Positions 1-5,576 of a stretch of DNA of 7,618 nt are shown piece by piece (the stretch's first letter is position 1; every line of letters starts with the position of its first letter). Origin of the DNA: Eubacteriales Family XIII. Incertae Sedis bacterium (GTDB lineage: Bacteria; Bacillota; Clostridia; Peptostreptococcales; Anaerovoracaceae); assembly GCA_031263875.1 (NCBI GenBank), contig JAISEX010000056.1, positions 1-7,618 on the forward strand. Direction: 5' to 3'. Position numbers and translations under genes: made by a program. A model generated the notes under the pieces. The model did not search any database. It was not told the origin of the DNA and saw only the letters and a program-made list of their open reading frames with translations.

Positions 1-215
1 AGATCGACAGCGCGCTGCGGTTTTATATGGACCGTGAACCGACGCGGGAAGAAACCGCGCGTGTCTATATGTACGTTGCTCTCGGAGGTTTCCTGTGGGC
101 GCTGTGGTGCGAATACAAACAGGCGCTCGGCGACGAATTTGGCGAATACCCGATGATCATGTACCGGTATATGAAGGATTTTTATTTGATACTTGAAAGT
201 GAGGGATTAGTGTGA
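1..215 (+). CDS. LicA-like choline kinase family phosphotransferase, C-terminal fragment
   Basis: The reading frame is open from the window edge (first full codon at base 3) to TGA at 213-215, so this is the last ~70 residues of a gene that starts upstream. The visible part contains a hydrophobic-aromatic helix (LGGFLWALWCEYKQA) followed by GDEFGEYPMIMYRYMKDFY. This resembles the C-terminal end of LicA/choline kinase-type phosphotransferases, where a W-x-L-W-x-x-Y-K helix precedes an EFGxYxxxRYxxAKxFY helix. Those enzymes phosphorylate choline with ATP in the cytoplasm, the first step towards CDP-choline. The catalytic Brenner-type motifs lie outside the window and cannot be checked. The permease-like gene 165 nt downstream supports a lic-type role, since licA-licB adjacency is known from choline incorporation loci. 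An aminoglycoside or other small-molecule kinase of the same fold remains possible. Confidence 0.68.
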   Translation, partial: IDSALRFYMDREPTREETARVYMYVALGGFLWALWCEYKQALGDEFGEYPMIMYRYMKDFYLILESEGLV

Positions 216-228
216 AAAACTTTTCACA
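211..228. promoter_or_regulatory. 18-bp palindrome overlapping the kinase stop codon
   Basis: TGTGAAAA and TTTTCACA are perfect inverted 8-mers separated by AC, and they overlap the TGA stop of the upstream gene. No T-tract follows, so it is not a classical terminator. It could be an operator half-site pair or part of the folded leader: a second GTGAAAA at 318-324 can compete for the TTTTCAC arm at 221-227. The palindrome is directly visible; its role is inferred. Confidence 0.45.
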
Positions 229-236
229 CGCCGCCG

Positions 237-379
237 GAGGCATTTCAATCAATTTGCCTCATGCGGAATAAAAACATGAAAAATCGGAAAAATTATTGTG
301 AGGCAGGAACATTTTTTGTGAAAAATTTGTTTCTGCAAGCGGCGATTCATTCGCCGCGATAGCAGAAATGAGGCAAATT
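237..379 (+). promoter_or_regulatory. Structured leader with alternative pairings that mask the permease ribosome binding site
   Basis: A perfect 12-bp inverted repeat pairs 251-262 (AATTTGCCTCAT) with 368-379 (ATGAGGCAAATT). The second arm contains the GAGG ribosome binding site and ends directly before the ATG at 380. Inside this closing stem lie a hairpin at 311-326 (ATTTTT/AAAAAT) and a two-part hairpin at 331-367: TTCTGC pairs with GCAGAA, then GCGGCGA with TCGCCGC around a 5-nt loop. The same TGCCTCA arm can instead pair with GAGGCA at 237-242 or TGAGGCA at 299-305, and either choice would free the ribosome binding site. A closing stem, internal hairpins and competing pairings are the layout expected of a translational riboswitch or protein-responsive leader. 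I do not recognise a known riboswitch class. No clear promoter is seen, so the leader is probably intercistronic. Confidence 0.5.
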
Positions 380-1462
380 ATGAGTGAGAACCAGAACGCG
401 GCTATATTAAAGAGAAAACTCGACGACCGTTTTTTCCGGAAGGGATTGACCGTCGCCATTCTGTCGGGCATGACGTACGGGCTTTACAGCGCGTTTATCA
501 CGTACGCGATGTCGAACGGCGTGTGGGCGGATTGGTACGGCGCGAAGTCGGGGCTGTCGGCCGTCGTCGTTATCTACGTGCTCGGCGCGCTCGGCAGCGG
601 CGTCAACGATACGATGAGCGCGGTTTGGGCGCTTATCGTTGCCGGGATCAAAGGAAAGCTCGGAGATTTCCTCCGCTGCCTCAAAACGAGGCCGGGAGCG
701 GTGATGATCGTGTGCGCGCTGATCGGCGGGCCGATAGCGAGCGCCGCCTATATTATCGCCTTGCAGATGGCGGGTTCCATCATTATACCGATCACGGCGC
801 TCTGTCCGGCAATCGGCGCGATACTCGGCCGCATCCTGTTTAAGCAGCCCCTGTCGCCGCGCATGATCGCGGGCATCGCCCTCTGCCTCTGCGCCACCCT
901 GATGATCAGCGCCAGCGCGGGCATGTCCGGCAGCGGATCGAGCACGCAGATCGCCGGCATACTGATCGCGTTTATCGCCGCGCTCGGGTGGGGGATCGAA
1001 GGCTGCGTCGCGGGTTTCGGTACCATCGTTATCGATTACGAGATCGGGATCACCATACGACAACTGACGAGCGGCCTTGCGAACCTGCTTATCATGGTTC
1101 CTATTATGACGCTTATCGCGGGCAACATCGCGTTGTCGCCGGAGCTGACCCTGACGGCCCTGACCGACGGCCCGTCGATGATATTCTTCATCATCAGCGG
1201 ATTCTTCGCCCTGTTCGCCTACAGCCTGTGGTACAAGGGCAACAGCATGTGCGGCGCGGCGCTCGGCATGGCGTGCAACGGCGCGTACTCGTTCTGGGGC
1301 CCGTTCTTCTGCTGGCTCGTCCTCGGCTGCATCTTCGGACAGGAAGGCTGGGGTCTCAGACCCATCGCGTGGGTCGCCGCCGTGCTGATGTTCGTCGGCA
1401 TCCTCCTGATAGCCCTCAACCCGCTGACCCTGTTCAAACGAAACGAAAAGGAGGTGGCGTAA
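380..1462 (+). CDS. DMT/EamA-type membrane permease, possible choline transporter
   Basis: The 360-aa product is almost entirely hydrophobic, with about ten predicted membrane helices (roughly residues 22-44, 60-73, 78-92, 105-128, 132-152, 162-178, 190-210, 230-247, 265-287 and 290-347, the last covering two or more). The two-half arrangement, small-residue-rich helices and the IPITALCPAIGAILGRILFKQ segment at the end of the first half are typical of the drug/metabolite transporter superfamily, to which LicB choline permeases belong. It is longer than classical LicB (about 290 aa). The start at 380 is preferred over an in-frame ATG at 368 because GAGG at 370-373 lies 6 nt upstream, whereas nothing suitable precedes 368. 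Its position after a LicA-like kinase suggests choline or a related amine as substrate, but the sequence alone does not show substrate. The C-terminus is short and basic, fitting a cytoplasmic end. Its 3' end carries the ribosome binding site of the next gene. Confidence 0.8.
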   Translation: MSENQNAAILKRKLDDRFFRKGLTVAILSGMTYGLYSAFITYAMSNGVWADWYGAKSGLSAVVVIYVLGALGSGVNDTMSAVWALIVAGIKGKLGDFLRCLKTRPGAVMIVCALIGGPIASAAYIIALQMAGSIIIPITALCPAIGAILGRILFKQPLSPRMIAGIALCLCATLMISASAGMSGSGSSTQIAGILIAFIAALGWGIEGCVAGFGTIVIDYEIGITIRQLTSGLANLLIMVPIMTLIAGNIALSPELTLTALTDGPSMIFFIISGFFALFAYSLWYKGNSMCGAALGMACNGAYSFWGPFFCWLVLGCIFGQEGWGLRPIAWVAAVLMFVGILLIALNPLTLFKRNEKEVA

Positions 1463-1463
1463 C

Positions 1464-1727
1464 ATGCTTCCCCTCAATTACGCAATACTGAACCGCTACC
1501 GCGTGGCCGATCCCGCCGATGTCGATATGGTTATGAGCGCGCTCGAGCCCGACTACGGGCGCTTCCGCTCCTTTCGCCGGCATCTCGTCATCGAATCGCT
1601 GATGACCGCGAAGGAGAACGGCCTGCTCGACGAATCCGATTACAACGTCGGCGACGACGGCGAACTGCATATCTACTACACCCTGACCGACTACGGCAAG
1701 GATATTTTGAATAAGTATATTCCGTAG
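1464..1727 (+). CDS. Small winged-helix-like protein of unknown function, coupled to the permease
   Basis: The product is 87 aa. Its ATG lies 1 nt after the permease stop, and its ribosome binding site AAGGAGGT (1448-1455, 8-nt spacing) sits inside the permease coding sequence, so translation is probably coupled. I do not recognise a named family. Residues 15-27 and 34-53 look helical (RHLVIESLMTAKENGLL), followed by a turn and a strand-rich segment (GELHIYYTLTDYG) and a final helix (KDILNKYI). That order, with the phrase YTLTDYGKDIL, resembles the wing and last helix of winged-helix proteins such as PadR or MarR relatives (LTxxGxxxL). A DNA-binding regulator of the operon is one possibility; a non-DNA-binding winged-helix accessory protein is another. 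No membrane segment, signal peptide or cysteine is present. A terminator follows 28 nt after the stop, so this is the last gene of the operon. Confidence 0.75.
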   Translation: MLPLNYAILNRYRVADPADVDMVMSALEPDYGRFRSFRRHLVIESLMTAKENGLLDESDYNVGDDGELHIYYTLTDYGKDILNKYIP

Positions 1728-1755
1728 GGAAAGGGAAGACCATCCGTATCGTATG

Positions 1756-1801
1756 TGCGCCCGGCAGTGTTCACCCATCGTGTTCACACGGGCGCATTTT
1801 T
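1756..1801 (+). terminator. Rho-independent terminator of the kinase-permease operon
   Basis: TGCGCCCG (1756-1763) pairs perfectly with CGGGCGCA (1789-1796), giving an 8-bp GC-rich stem around a 25-nt loop, followed immediately by TTTTT (1797-1801). The loop contains two copies of GTGTTCAC. Stem plus T-run 28 nt after the last stop codon is the expected place and form. Confidence 0.8.
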
Positions 1802-1850
1802 GAGTATCAAGCTGCAATCCCCCGGACCGAAGGACTGGCGCGAATGTCTG

Positions 1851-1889
1851 GGTCACCTGCGAGAAGCGTAGCGACGAAGCAATCCAGTC
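1851..1889 (+). repeat. Dispersed TGCGAG...GAAGCAATCC-type intergenic repeat
   Basis: The stretch runs GGTCACCTGCGAGAAGCG, then TAGCGACGAAGCAATCC. It closely resembles a palindromic intergenic repeat of the GTCATTGCGAGG...GAAGCAATCC form seen in many bacterial genomes. A related copy lies after the reductase gene at 5016-5058. GACTGG (1833-1838) and CCAGTC (1884-1889) could close a weak stem. Bases 1802-1850 otherwise show nothing I can assign. Confidence 0.5.
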
Positions 1890-1899
1890 TTATTATTCT

Positions 1900-2013
1900 G
1901 GGCGCATGGGACTGTCCTTATATACAATGAAGTGATCCGGATGTTAGAAATTTAACAATTAAAATGCTTCAAACATAGTAAGGACAGCCCCACCGGGCTA
2001 TTCGGGGCTGCGC
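1900..2013 (+). repeat. Hairpin element A with conserved flanks and variable arms
   Basis: Arms TGGGACTGTCCTTA (1907-1920) and TAAGGACAGCCCCA (1979-1992) are inverted repeats with 13 of 14 positions paired, enclosing an AT-rich 58-nt core. The left arm is preceded by GGGCGCA, and the right arm runs on into CCGGGCTATTCGGGGCTGCGC. Element B at 5132-5250 shares the flanks (GGGCGCATGGG on the left and CCCCACCGGGCTAT on the right) but has different arms that still pair. The form fits a miniature, non-autonomous palindromic element or a structured RNA. No transposase is in the window. Confidence 0.6.
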
Positions 2014-2017
2014 GTTG

Positions 2018-2099
2018 CCTGTTTTACGCGGCTTTAGCCGCAGTGTAAAACAGGACAGCGAAGCGAGCAACGCGAGCGGAGGAGTGAGCGCAGCGAACG
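2018..2099 (+). repeat. Hairpin-plus-tail repeat unit 1
   Basis: CCTGTTTTAC (2018-2027) pairs with GTAAAACAGG (2045-2054). Inside that, GCGGC (2028-2032) pairs with GCCGC (2037-2041) around a TTTA loop, with a 3-nt AGT bulge. The hairpin is followed by a tail with GGACAGCGAAGCGAGC and GAGCGGAGGAG that is shared with unit 2 and, in inverted orientation, with 5394-5459. Confidence 0.65.
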
Positions 2100-2102
2100 T
2101 TG

Positions 2103-2275
2103 CCTGTTTTACGCGGCTTCGGCAGAGGTACAGGAGCTTCAGCTCCGTTGTACCTCGCACATCGAGGAGCGCAGCGGCTCTGCCGCGTGGCGCTCTACCG
2201 TAGCCGCAGTGTAAAACAGGACAGCGAAGCGAGCAACGCGAGCGGAGGAGAGAGCGACCGCAGGGAGCGAACGTT
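2103..2275 (+). repeat. Hairpin-plus-tail repeat unit 2 with an 83-nt structured loop insertion
   Basis: The outer arms (2103-2118 and 2202-2220) are identical to unit 1, but its 2-nt TT between GCGGCT and AGCCGC is replaced by 83 nt (2119-2201). That insert contains two further hairpins. The first is at 2125-2156: GAGGTACA pairs with TGTACCTC and GGAGC with GCTCC around TTCA. The second is at 2167-2195: GAGCGC pairs with GCGCTC and GCGGC with GCCGC around TCT. The predicted fold is a three-way junction. The first 30 nt of the tail (2221-2250) match unit 1 exactly and then diverge. Confidence 0.65.
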
Positions 2276-2342
2276 GCGTCACCTCCGGTTCCTCCGTCCT
2301 GTCACCCCCCGAAGCGATGATCCGCCGCTTTGCGGCTCCGAT

Positions 2343-2363
2343 GAGGGGAAGTGCCTTCCCCTC
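2343..2363. repeat. Perfect 9-bp hairpin inside the first repeat island
   Basis: GAGGGGAAG pairs with CTTCCCCTC around a TGC loop. Just upstream, GCCGC (2324-2328) and GCGGC (2332-2336) form a small TTT-loop hairpin between two CGATGA direct repeats (2315-2320 and 2339-2344). There is no T-run, so it is not called a terminator. Confidence 0.45.
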
Positions 2364-2403
2364 AAACTCCCCTTGGGCGCTGCTTCGCATCGCCGTCGCA
2401 TGC

Positions 2404-2512
2404 GGGCGAGGTGTACGACCCTCCCGCCCTCTCTATGGCGTCCTCCTTTCTCGCCCAAACATCAAAACGAAACGAGAAACGGATATGCCAGGCCATCCTT
2501 TCCCGTGCCGTC
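2404..2512 (+). repeat. ~110-bp dispersed repeat, copy 1
   Basis: The segment contains TACGAC, then GGCGTCCTCCTTTCTC, then ATCAAAAC and a terminal CATCCTTTCCCGTGCCGTC. All of these recur in the same order and spacing, with a few small gaps, at 5577-5689. GGGCGAG (2404-2410) pairs with CTCGCCC (2450-2456). In the other copy the same places carry TGTGCGAGAAA and TTTCTCACACA, so pairing is kept despite changed bases. It ends just before the promoter of the 422-aa gene. No coding capacity is convincing. Confidence 0.6.
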
Positions 2513-2516
2513 CCCC

Positions 2517-2544
2517 TTTACCCTCGCCGCGCGCGTGGTATAAT
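2517..2544 (+). promoter_or_regulatory. Sigma-70-type promoter with extended -10
   Basis: TGGTATAAT (2536-2544) is a perfect -10 hexamer with the TGn extension. TTTACC (2517-2522) matches four of six bases of TTGACA at a 16-nt spacing. The expected transcription start is about 2550-2552, essentially at the ATG (2552) of the next gene. Confidence 0.7.
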
Positions 2545-2551
2545 TGATAGT

Positions 2552-3820
2552 ATGAAAAAAAGTGATTTAAAGGTGATAGTCGGGGGCGCGGATCCACGGG
2601 ACAGCAGGGCGCCGAAGAAGTTTGTCAGCGCGTTTGTGACGAACAGCCGTCTTATGGGCGTGATCGTCGTGTATATCCATTGGGAATCCGTCGTGTCCGG
2701 CAACCGGGAGATCGGCAGGGAGAGTTTCCATCAGTTCTTCTATATCGAAACGACGGAATTCGGCCTCGATTCGTACCGGAGCATCTGCGGCGACGACGCG
2801 GCGGCCATTCTCGAGGTGGAGCAGGCGATGACCGGCGGGCTGGGTTCCGGCAAGGTAGACATTACGGAAAAGGAAGCGGTGATGCTCGTGCAGAAGTACG
2901 CGGAGCTGAACGAGAGTTCCGGCGAGGAAATGCCGGAGGAAATTCCCGAATTCCGTTTTATTCTCGAGCGCGAAATAGGGGCCACGGGGAGCGAGTGGGC
3001 GGAGCTGTTCCGCAAGACCTGCCTGATTCCCGAAACGATGAACCAGCTTATCAACTATTTCCTGATGCGCTATTTTGCGCATGACGCGGAGGCGGTGGAA
3101 CTGCTCGCTCCGGGCGTCGCTCTGCCGGAAACGCCGGACGGGGACGCTGCCGGCCGCAAGCCAAAGGCGCAGGTGAATATCGAGTACGACGAGTGGTTTT
3201 ACGACACGCTGTGCCTGAATAAGATCGAGGAACGGTTTACGGAAACGGGCGGCCTGTCGTATATCTGCGAATCCCTCGTCGAAACCGAGACGGATCACCG
3301 CATTATCGTGTCGGAAATTACGGCGAAAAGCGGGGCGATCGCCTCGTTCGATATTATCTCCGACTTCCCGATCTCGAATATCGAAACCGCGATGAAGCTC
3401 GAGCGGCCGGAGTTTATTACCGTTTACGAGATCCTGATCGACCATAACGTGGTGCGGGAATTCCTCGATGCGAGCATGCCGACGGCGATGAAGCGCGACA
3501 CGGATTACGGCCGGCTTTATCTGACTTTTAACGAAAACAACAATCATCTCAAGAAGGCCGTCTACCGGCTCAACGATGATATTCGCGGAATGATTTATAT
3601 TACCGAGGAGGGGCAACTGATCCTCGCGGCGTATTCGCTGGCGCTGATACACCGCCTTGAACGCGATATGCAGTCGCTCCCGTTCGGACGCAAGCTGCTT
3701 GCGCTCGCCAAATACGAGTTCAAGGAGGATATGTTCTATGATTTCGTGCGGAACGAAACGGGCGATTTCATTCATTATATAGAGGAGATTTGCGAGTTCG
3801 ACCCGGAGGAAGACCGGTAA
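2552..3820 (+). CDS. Uncharacterised acidic cytoplasmic protein, 422 aa
   Basis: I do not recognise this family. The ATG at 2552 is chosen because a perfect extended -10 promoter ends 7 nt before it. In-frame starts further upstream (from GTG 2351) would translate the repeat island. There is no Shine-Dalgarno sequence, so the mRNA may be leaderless. The product has no signal peptide or convincing membrane helix; the only hydrophobic stretch is MGVIVVYIHW (residues 35-44). It is rich in Asp and Glu, including a cluster at residues 122-140 and an acidic C-terminus (EFDPEEDR). Residues 165-200, around a PETPDGDAAGRKPK linker, appear to separate an N-terminal part from a C-terminal mixed alpha/beta part (residues 207-422) containing a tract of strands and helices. 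No metal-binding or catalytic motif stands out. The reductase gene follows after 55 nt with its own strong ribosome binding site and no visible promoter, suggesting co-transcription. Confidence 0.82.
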   Translation: MKKSDLKVIVGGADPRDSRAPKKFVSAFVTNSRLMGVIVVYIHWESVVSGNREIGRESFHQFFYIETTEFGLDSYRSICGDDAAAILEVEQAMTGGLGSGKVDITEKEAVMLVQKYAELNESSGEEMPEEIPEFRFILEREIGATGSEWAELFRKTCLIPETMNQLINYFLMRYFAHDAEAVELLAPGVALPETPDGDAAGRKPKAQVNIEYDEWFYDTLCLNKIEERFTETGGLSYICESLVETETDHRIIVSEITAKSGAIASFDIISDFPISNIETAMKLERPEFITVYEILIDHNVVREFLDASMPTAMKRDTDYGRLYLTFNENNNHLKKAVYRLNDDIRGMIYITEEGQLILAAYSLALIHRLERDMQSLPFGRKLLALAKYEFKEDMFYDFVRNETGDFIHYIEEICEFDPEEDR

Positions 3821-3875
3821 CTGGCGGATCAGATCTCCTCTGCCGCAGTAAAGCCGGATAAAGGAGGGGCTGACG

Positions 3876-5000
3876 ATGAAGTACAGGACAAACAGCAAGA
3901 CGGGGGAAAGCGTTTCACTGCTCGGGTTTGGCGCGATGCGTCTGCCGCTGAACGCGGACGGCAGTATCGACGAGGCCGAGGCGGTGCGCATGATTCGGTA
4001 TGCGATAGATAACGGCGTCAATTACGTGGATACCGCCTATCCCTACCATAACGGCAAGAGTGAGCCGCTCGTCGGGAAAGCGCTGAAGGACGGGTACCGC
4101 GAGAAGGTGATACTCGCGACAAAGCTGCCGGTCTGGGCCATCAAGAAACGCGAAGACCGGTATACCTTACTCGAAACCCAACTGAAACGGCTCGACGTGC
4201 CGTCCGTCGATAATTATCTCGTACACGATATCAACGAAGGCTCGTATAATGCCGTGAAGAAATTCGACGTCATGGACTTTATGCGGGAAATGAAAGCCGC
4301 CGACAAAATCAAAAACATCGGATTTTCGTACCACGGCAGTACCGTGGAGTTTTTCAAGGAGCTTATCGATCTGTTCGACTGGGATTTCGTGCAGATTCAG
4401 CTCAACTATATGGACGCGGAATATCAGGCGGGCGTCGCGGGCATGAAGTACGCGGCGGCGAAAGGGATCCCCGTCGTTATTATGGAACCGCTTCGGGGCG
4501 GCAAGCTCGTGAACGTAATACCCGACACGATCCGGGCGTACTGGGACCGCGCGAGCGTGAAGCGCACACCCGCGGAATGGGCGCTCGCGTGGGTCGCGAA
4601 TTTCCCCGAAGTGCTGACGATCCTCAGCGGCATGAGCGCGATGGAACAGGTGGAGGACAATCTTCGCATCCTTTCCGCTGCCGAACAGGACGGTCTGACT
4701 GCCGAGGAACTCGCGATCATCGAGCAGGTGGCGGACGAATATAACAAGCGCATACCCTACGGCTGCACGGCCTGCCGGTACTGCCTGCCGTGTCCCGCGA
4801 AAATCGAAATCCCCGCCGTGATCGAAATACGCAACGAAGTCGATATGTACGGCTCAAAGGCGAACATGAAGTTTGCCTACGATAATTTTCTCGACCCAAA
4901 GCCCACGGTCTGCACCGCCTGCAAACAGTGCGAGGAAATCTGCCCGCAGCACCTGAACGTTTCCGGGATAATGGCGGAAACCGCGGGGATGTTTGCGTAG
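3876..5000 (+). CDS. Aldo/keto reductase with C-terminal double 4Fe-4S domain
   Basis: The 374-aa product has an N-terminal aldo/keto reductase barrel (about residues 1-280) and a C-terminal ferredoxin-like region. The likely catalytic tetrad is D52 (YVDTA), Y57, K83 (ATKLP) and H117 (LVHD). The GFGAMRLP motif at residues 17-24 is typical of the family. Two cysteine sets follow: C297, C300, C303, C306 (CTACRYCLPCP) and C346, C349, C352, C356 (CTACKQCEEICP). These fit two 4Fe-4S clusters, as in the aldo/keto reductases of anaerobes that carry a 4Fe-4S dicluster extension. The enzyme is cytoplasmic; it probably uses NAD(P)H or a flavin/ferredoxin route for an aldehyde or ketone substrate, but the substrate cannot be inferred. 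AAGGAGG (3861-3867) lies 8 nt before the ATG. The gene follows the 422-aa gene at 55 nt. A hairpin in that gap (3821-3848, CTG/CAG, CGG/CCG and CAGA/TCTG with bulges) has no T-run. Confidence 0.93.
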   Translation: MKYRTNSKTGESVSLLGFGAMRLPLNADGSIDEAEAVRMIRYAIDNGVNYVDTAYPYHNGKSEPLVGKALKDGYREKVILATKLPVWAIKKREDRYTLLETQLKRLDVPSVDNYLVHDINEGSYNAVKKFDVMDFMREMKAADKIKNIGFSYHGSTVEFFKELIDLFDWDFVQIQLNYMDAEYQAGVAGMKYAAAKGIPVVIMEPLRGGKLVNVIPDTIRAYWDRASVKRTPAEWALAWVANFPEVLTILSGMSAMEQVEDNLRILSAAEQDGLTAEELAIIEQVADEYNKRIPYGCTACRYCLPCPAKIEIPAVIEIRNEVDMYGSKANMKFAYDNFLDPKPTVCTACKQCEEICPQHLNVSGIMAETAGMFA

Positions 5001-5015
5001 GAGCTGATAAAGTCG

Positions 5016-5058
5016 GTCATTGCGGGCAGCGAGCGTAGCGAGTGTGACCCGCAATCCC
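5016..5058 (+). repeat. GTCATTGCGGG...CCCGCAATCC palindromic repeat
   Basis: ATTGCGGG (5019-5026) pairs with CCCGCAAT (5048-5055) around a 21-nt loop containing GCGAGCGTAGCGAG. It resembles the common GTCATTGCGAG...CAATCC intergenic repeat and the copy at 1851-1889. It lies 15 nt after the reductase stop and has no T-run, so a terminator role is uncertain. Bases 5059-5131 show nothing else I can assign. Confidence 0.6.
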
Positions 5059-5131
5059 CTAAACAGAGGTATCAGTGCCATTGTAAGGCAGGAAGTGATG
5101 CGCGATAGGATCGTAGATGTTGCTTTTGTGC

Positions 5132-5250
5132 GGGCGCATGGGGCACTCAAAAATGAGTTTGGAAGTAATCGCGGGGCAGTCTTACGCACGGGCATTTATA
5201 AAAAATAGTTTCGCGTTTTGAGTGCCCCACCGGGCTATCCGGGACTCCGC
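5132..5250 (+). repeat. Hairpin element B with conserved flanks and variable arms
   Basis: TGGGGCACTCAAAA (5139-5152) and TTTTGAGTGCCCCA (5216-5229) are perfect 14-bp inverted repeats around a 63-nt core. The left flank GGGCGCA and the right flank CCGGGCTATCCGGGACTCCGC match element A at 1900-2013 apart from a few bases, while the arms have a different but still complementary sequence. A small GCCGC-TTC-GCGGC hairpin follows at 5260-5272. Confidence 0.62.
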
Positions 5251-5275
5251 TTCGCTCCGGCCGCTTCGCGGCTGC

Positions 5276-5523
5276 TAGTGCCCAATAACCTTTAAAACTT
5301 GTCAGTAATCGCCGAGGATTTTTTCGTCAGACGAGGCGGAGGGTTCCGTTGATACTTGTGGTATCAATGGGTTCCGACAACGCGCCGTTGGCGCTCCTCC
5401 GCTCCCTTTGGTCGCTTCGCTGTCCGTTTTGCCTGCCGAAGCAGAGCTTCGGGGCAAAAAGGCAACGAAGTATGACGGAAAAAGACTGGCGAGTAGTAAA
5501 GGTTTAAAGGTTATTGGGCACTA
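5276..5523. mobile_element. 248-bp MITE-like element C with 21-bp perfect terminal inverted repeats
   Basis: The ends 5276-5296 (TAGTGCCCAATAACC, then TTTAAA) and 5503-5523 are perfect inverted repeats. The arms continue imperfectly inward, for example AGTAATCGCC (5304-5313) against ACTACTCGCC on the opposite strand, and TTTTTTCGTCA against TTTTTCCGTCA, to about 5331 and 5470. Internal features are a TTGATAC-TTGTG-GTATCAA hairpin (5349-5367) between two GGGTTCCG direct repeats and an inverted hairpin-tail unit (5394-5459). No transposase is encoded and no clear target-site duplication is visible. A miniature inverted-repeat element is the best description; a long structured RNA is the alternative. 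Confidence 0.6.
5394..5459 (-). repeat. Hairpin-plus-tail repeat unit 3, inverted, inside element C
   Basis: TTTTGCC (5427-5433) pairs with GGCAAAA (5453-5459) and CCGAAGC (5436-5442) with GCTTCGG (5446-5452), with a TG bulge and AGA loop. Read on the minus strand, this hairpin is followed by GGACAGCGAAGCGA, a 7-nt spacer and GAGCGGAGGAG. These are the same tail blocks that follow units 1 and 2, but behind a stem of different sequence. Confidence 0.58.
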
Positions 5524-5576
5524 TACCCCTCCTATCCCTTGCGCGTCGCCTCCGCTCGTGCCTCGCTCCGGCTCCC

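Noticed and set aside
407..1477. Long open frame on the minus strand opposite the permease gene
   Set aside because: Its translation is rich in Arg, Asp, His and Ala with no domain pattern, as expected for the complement of a GC-rich membrane protein gene; the + strand frame has clear membrane helices and a ribosome binding site.
2018..2275. CRISPR array or tRNA-like gene
   Set aside because: There are only two unequal units, no regular spacers, and the three-way junction lacks tRNA hallmarks such as the GTTCRANNC T-loop and an anticodon arm.
2015..2543. Short overlapping open frames in the first repeat island
   Set aside because: They run through perfect palindromes and tandem repeats, encode Arg/Ser-rich low-complexity peptides and lack ribosome binding sites.
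2351..2551. N-terminal extension of the 422-aa protein from an upstream GTG
   Set aside because: It would translate the ~110-bp repeat and the promoter itself; the extended -10 motif ends 7 nt before the ATG at 2552.
3821..3848. Terminator between the 422-aa gene and the reductase
   Set aside because: The hairpin has bulges and no T-run, and the next gene has no visible promoter, so co-transcription is more likely.
2567..4021. Long open frame on the minus strand opposite the 422-aa gene
   Set aside because: It overlaps both the 422-aa gene and the start of the reductase, has no recognisable motif, and the + strand has a promoter directly in front of the coding frame.
5020..5208. 62-codon frame after the reductase
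   Set aside because: It starts inside a palindromic repeat and ends inside element B, with no ribosome binding site and no family resemblance.
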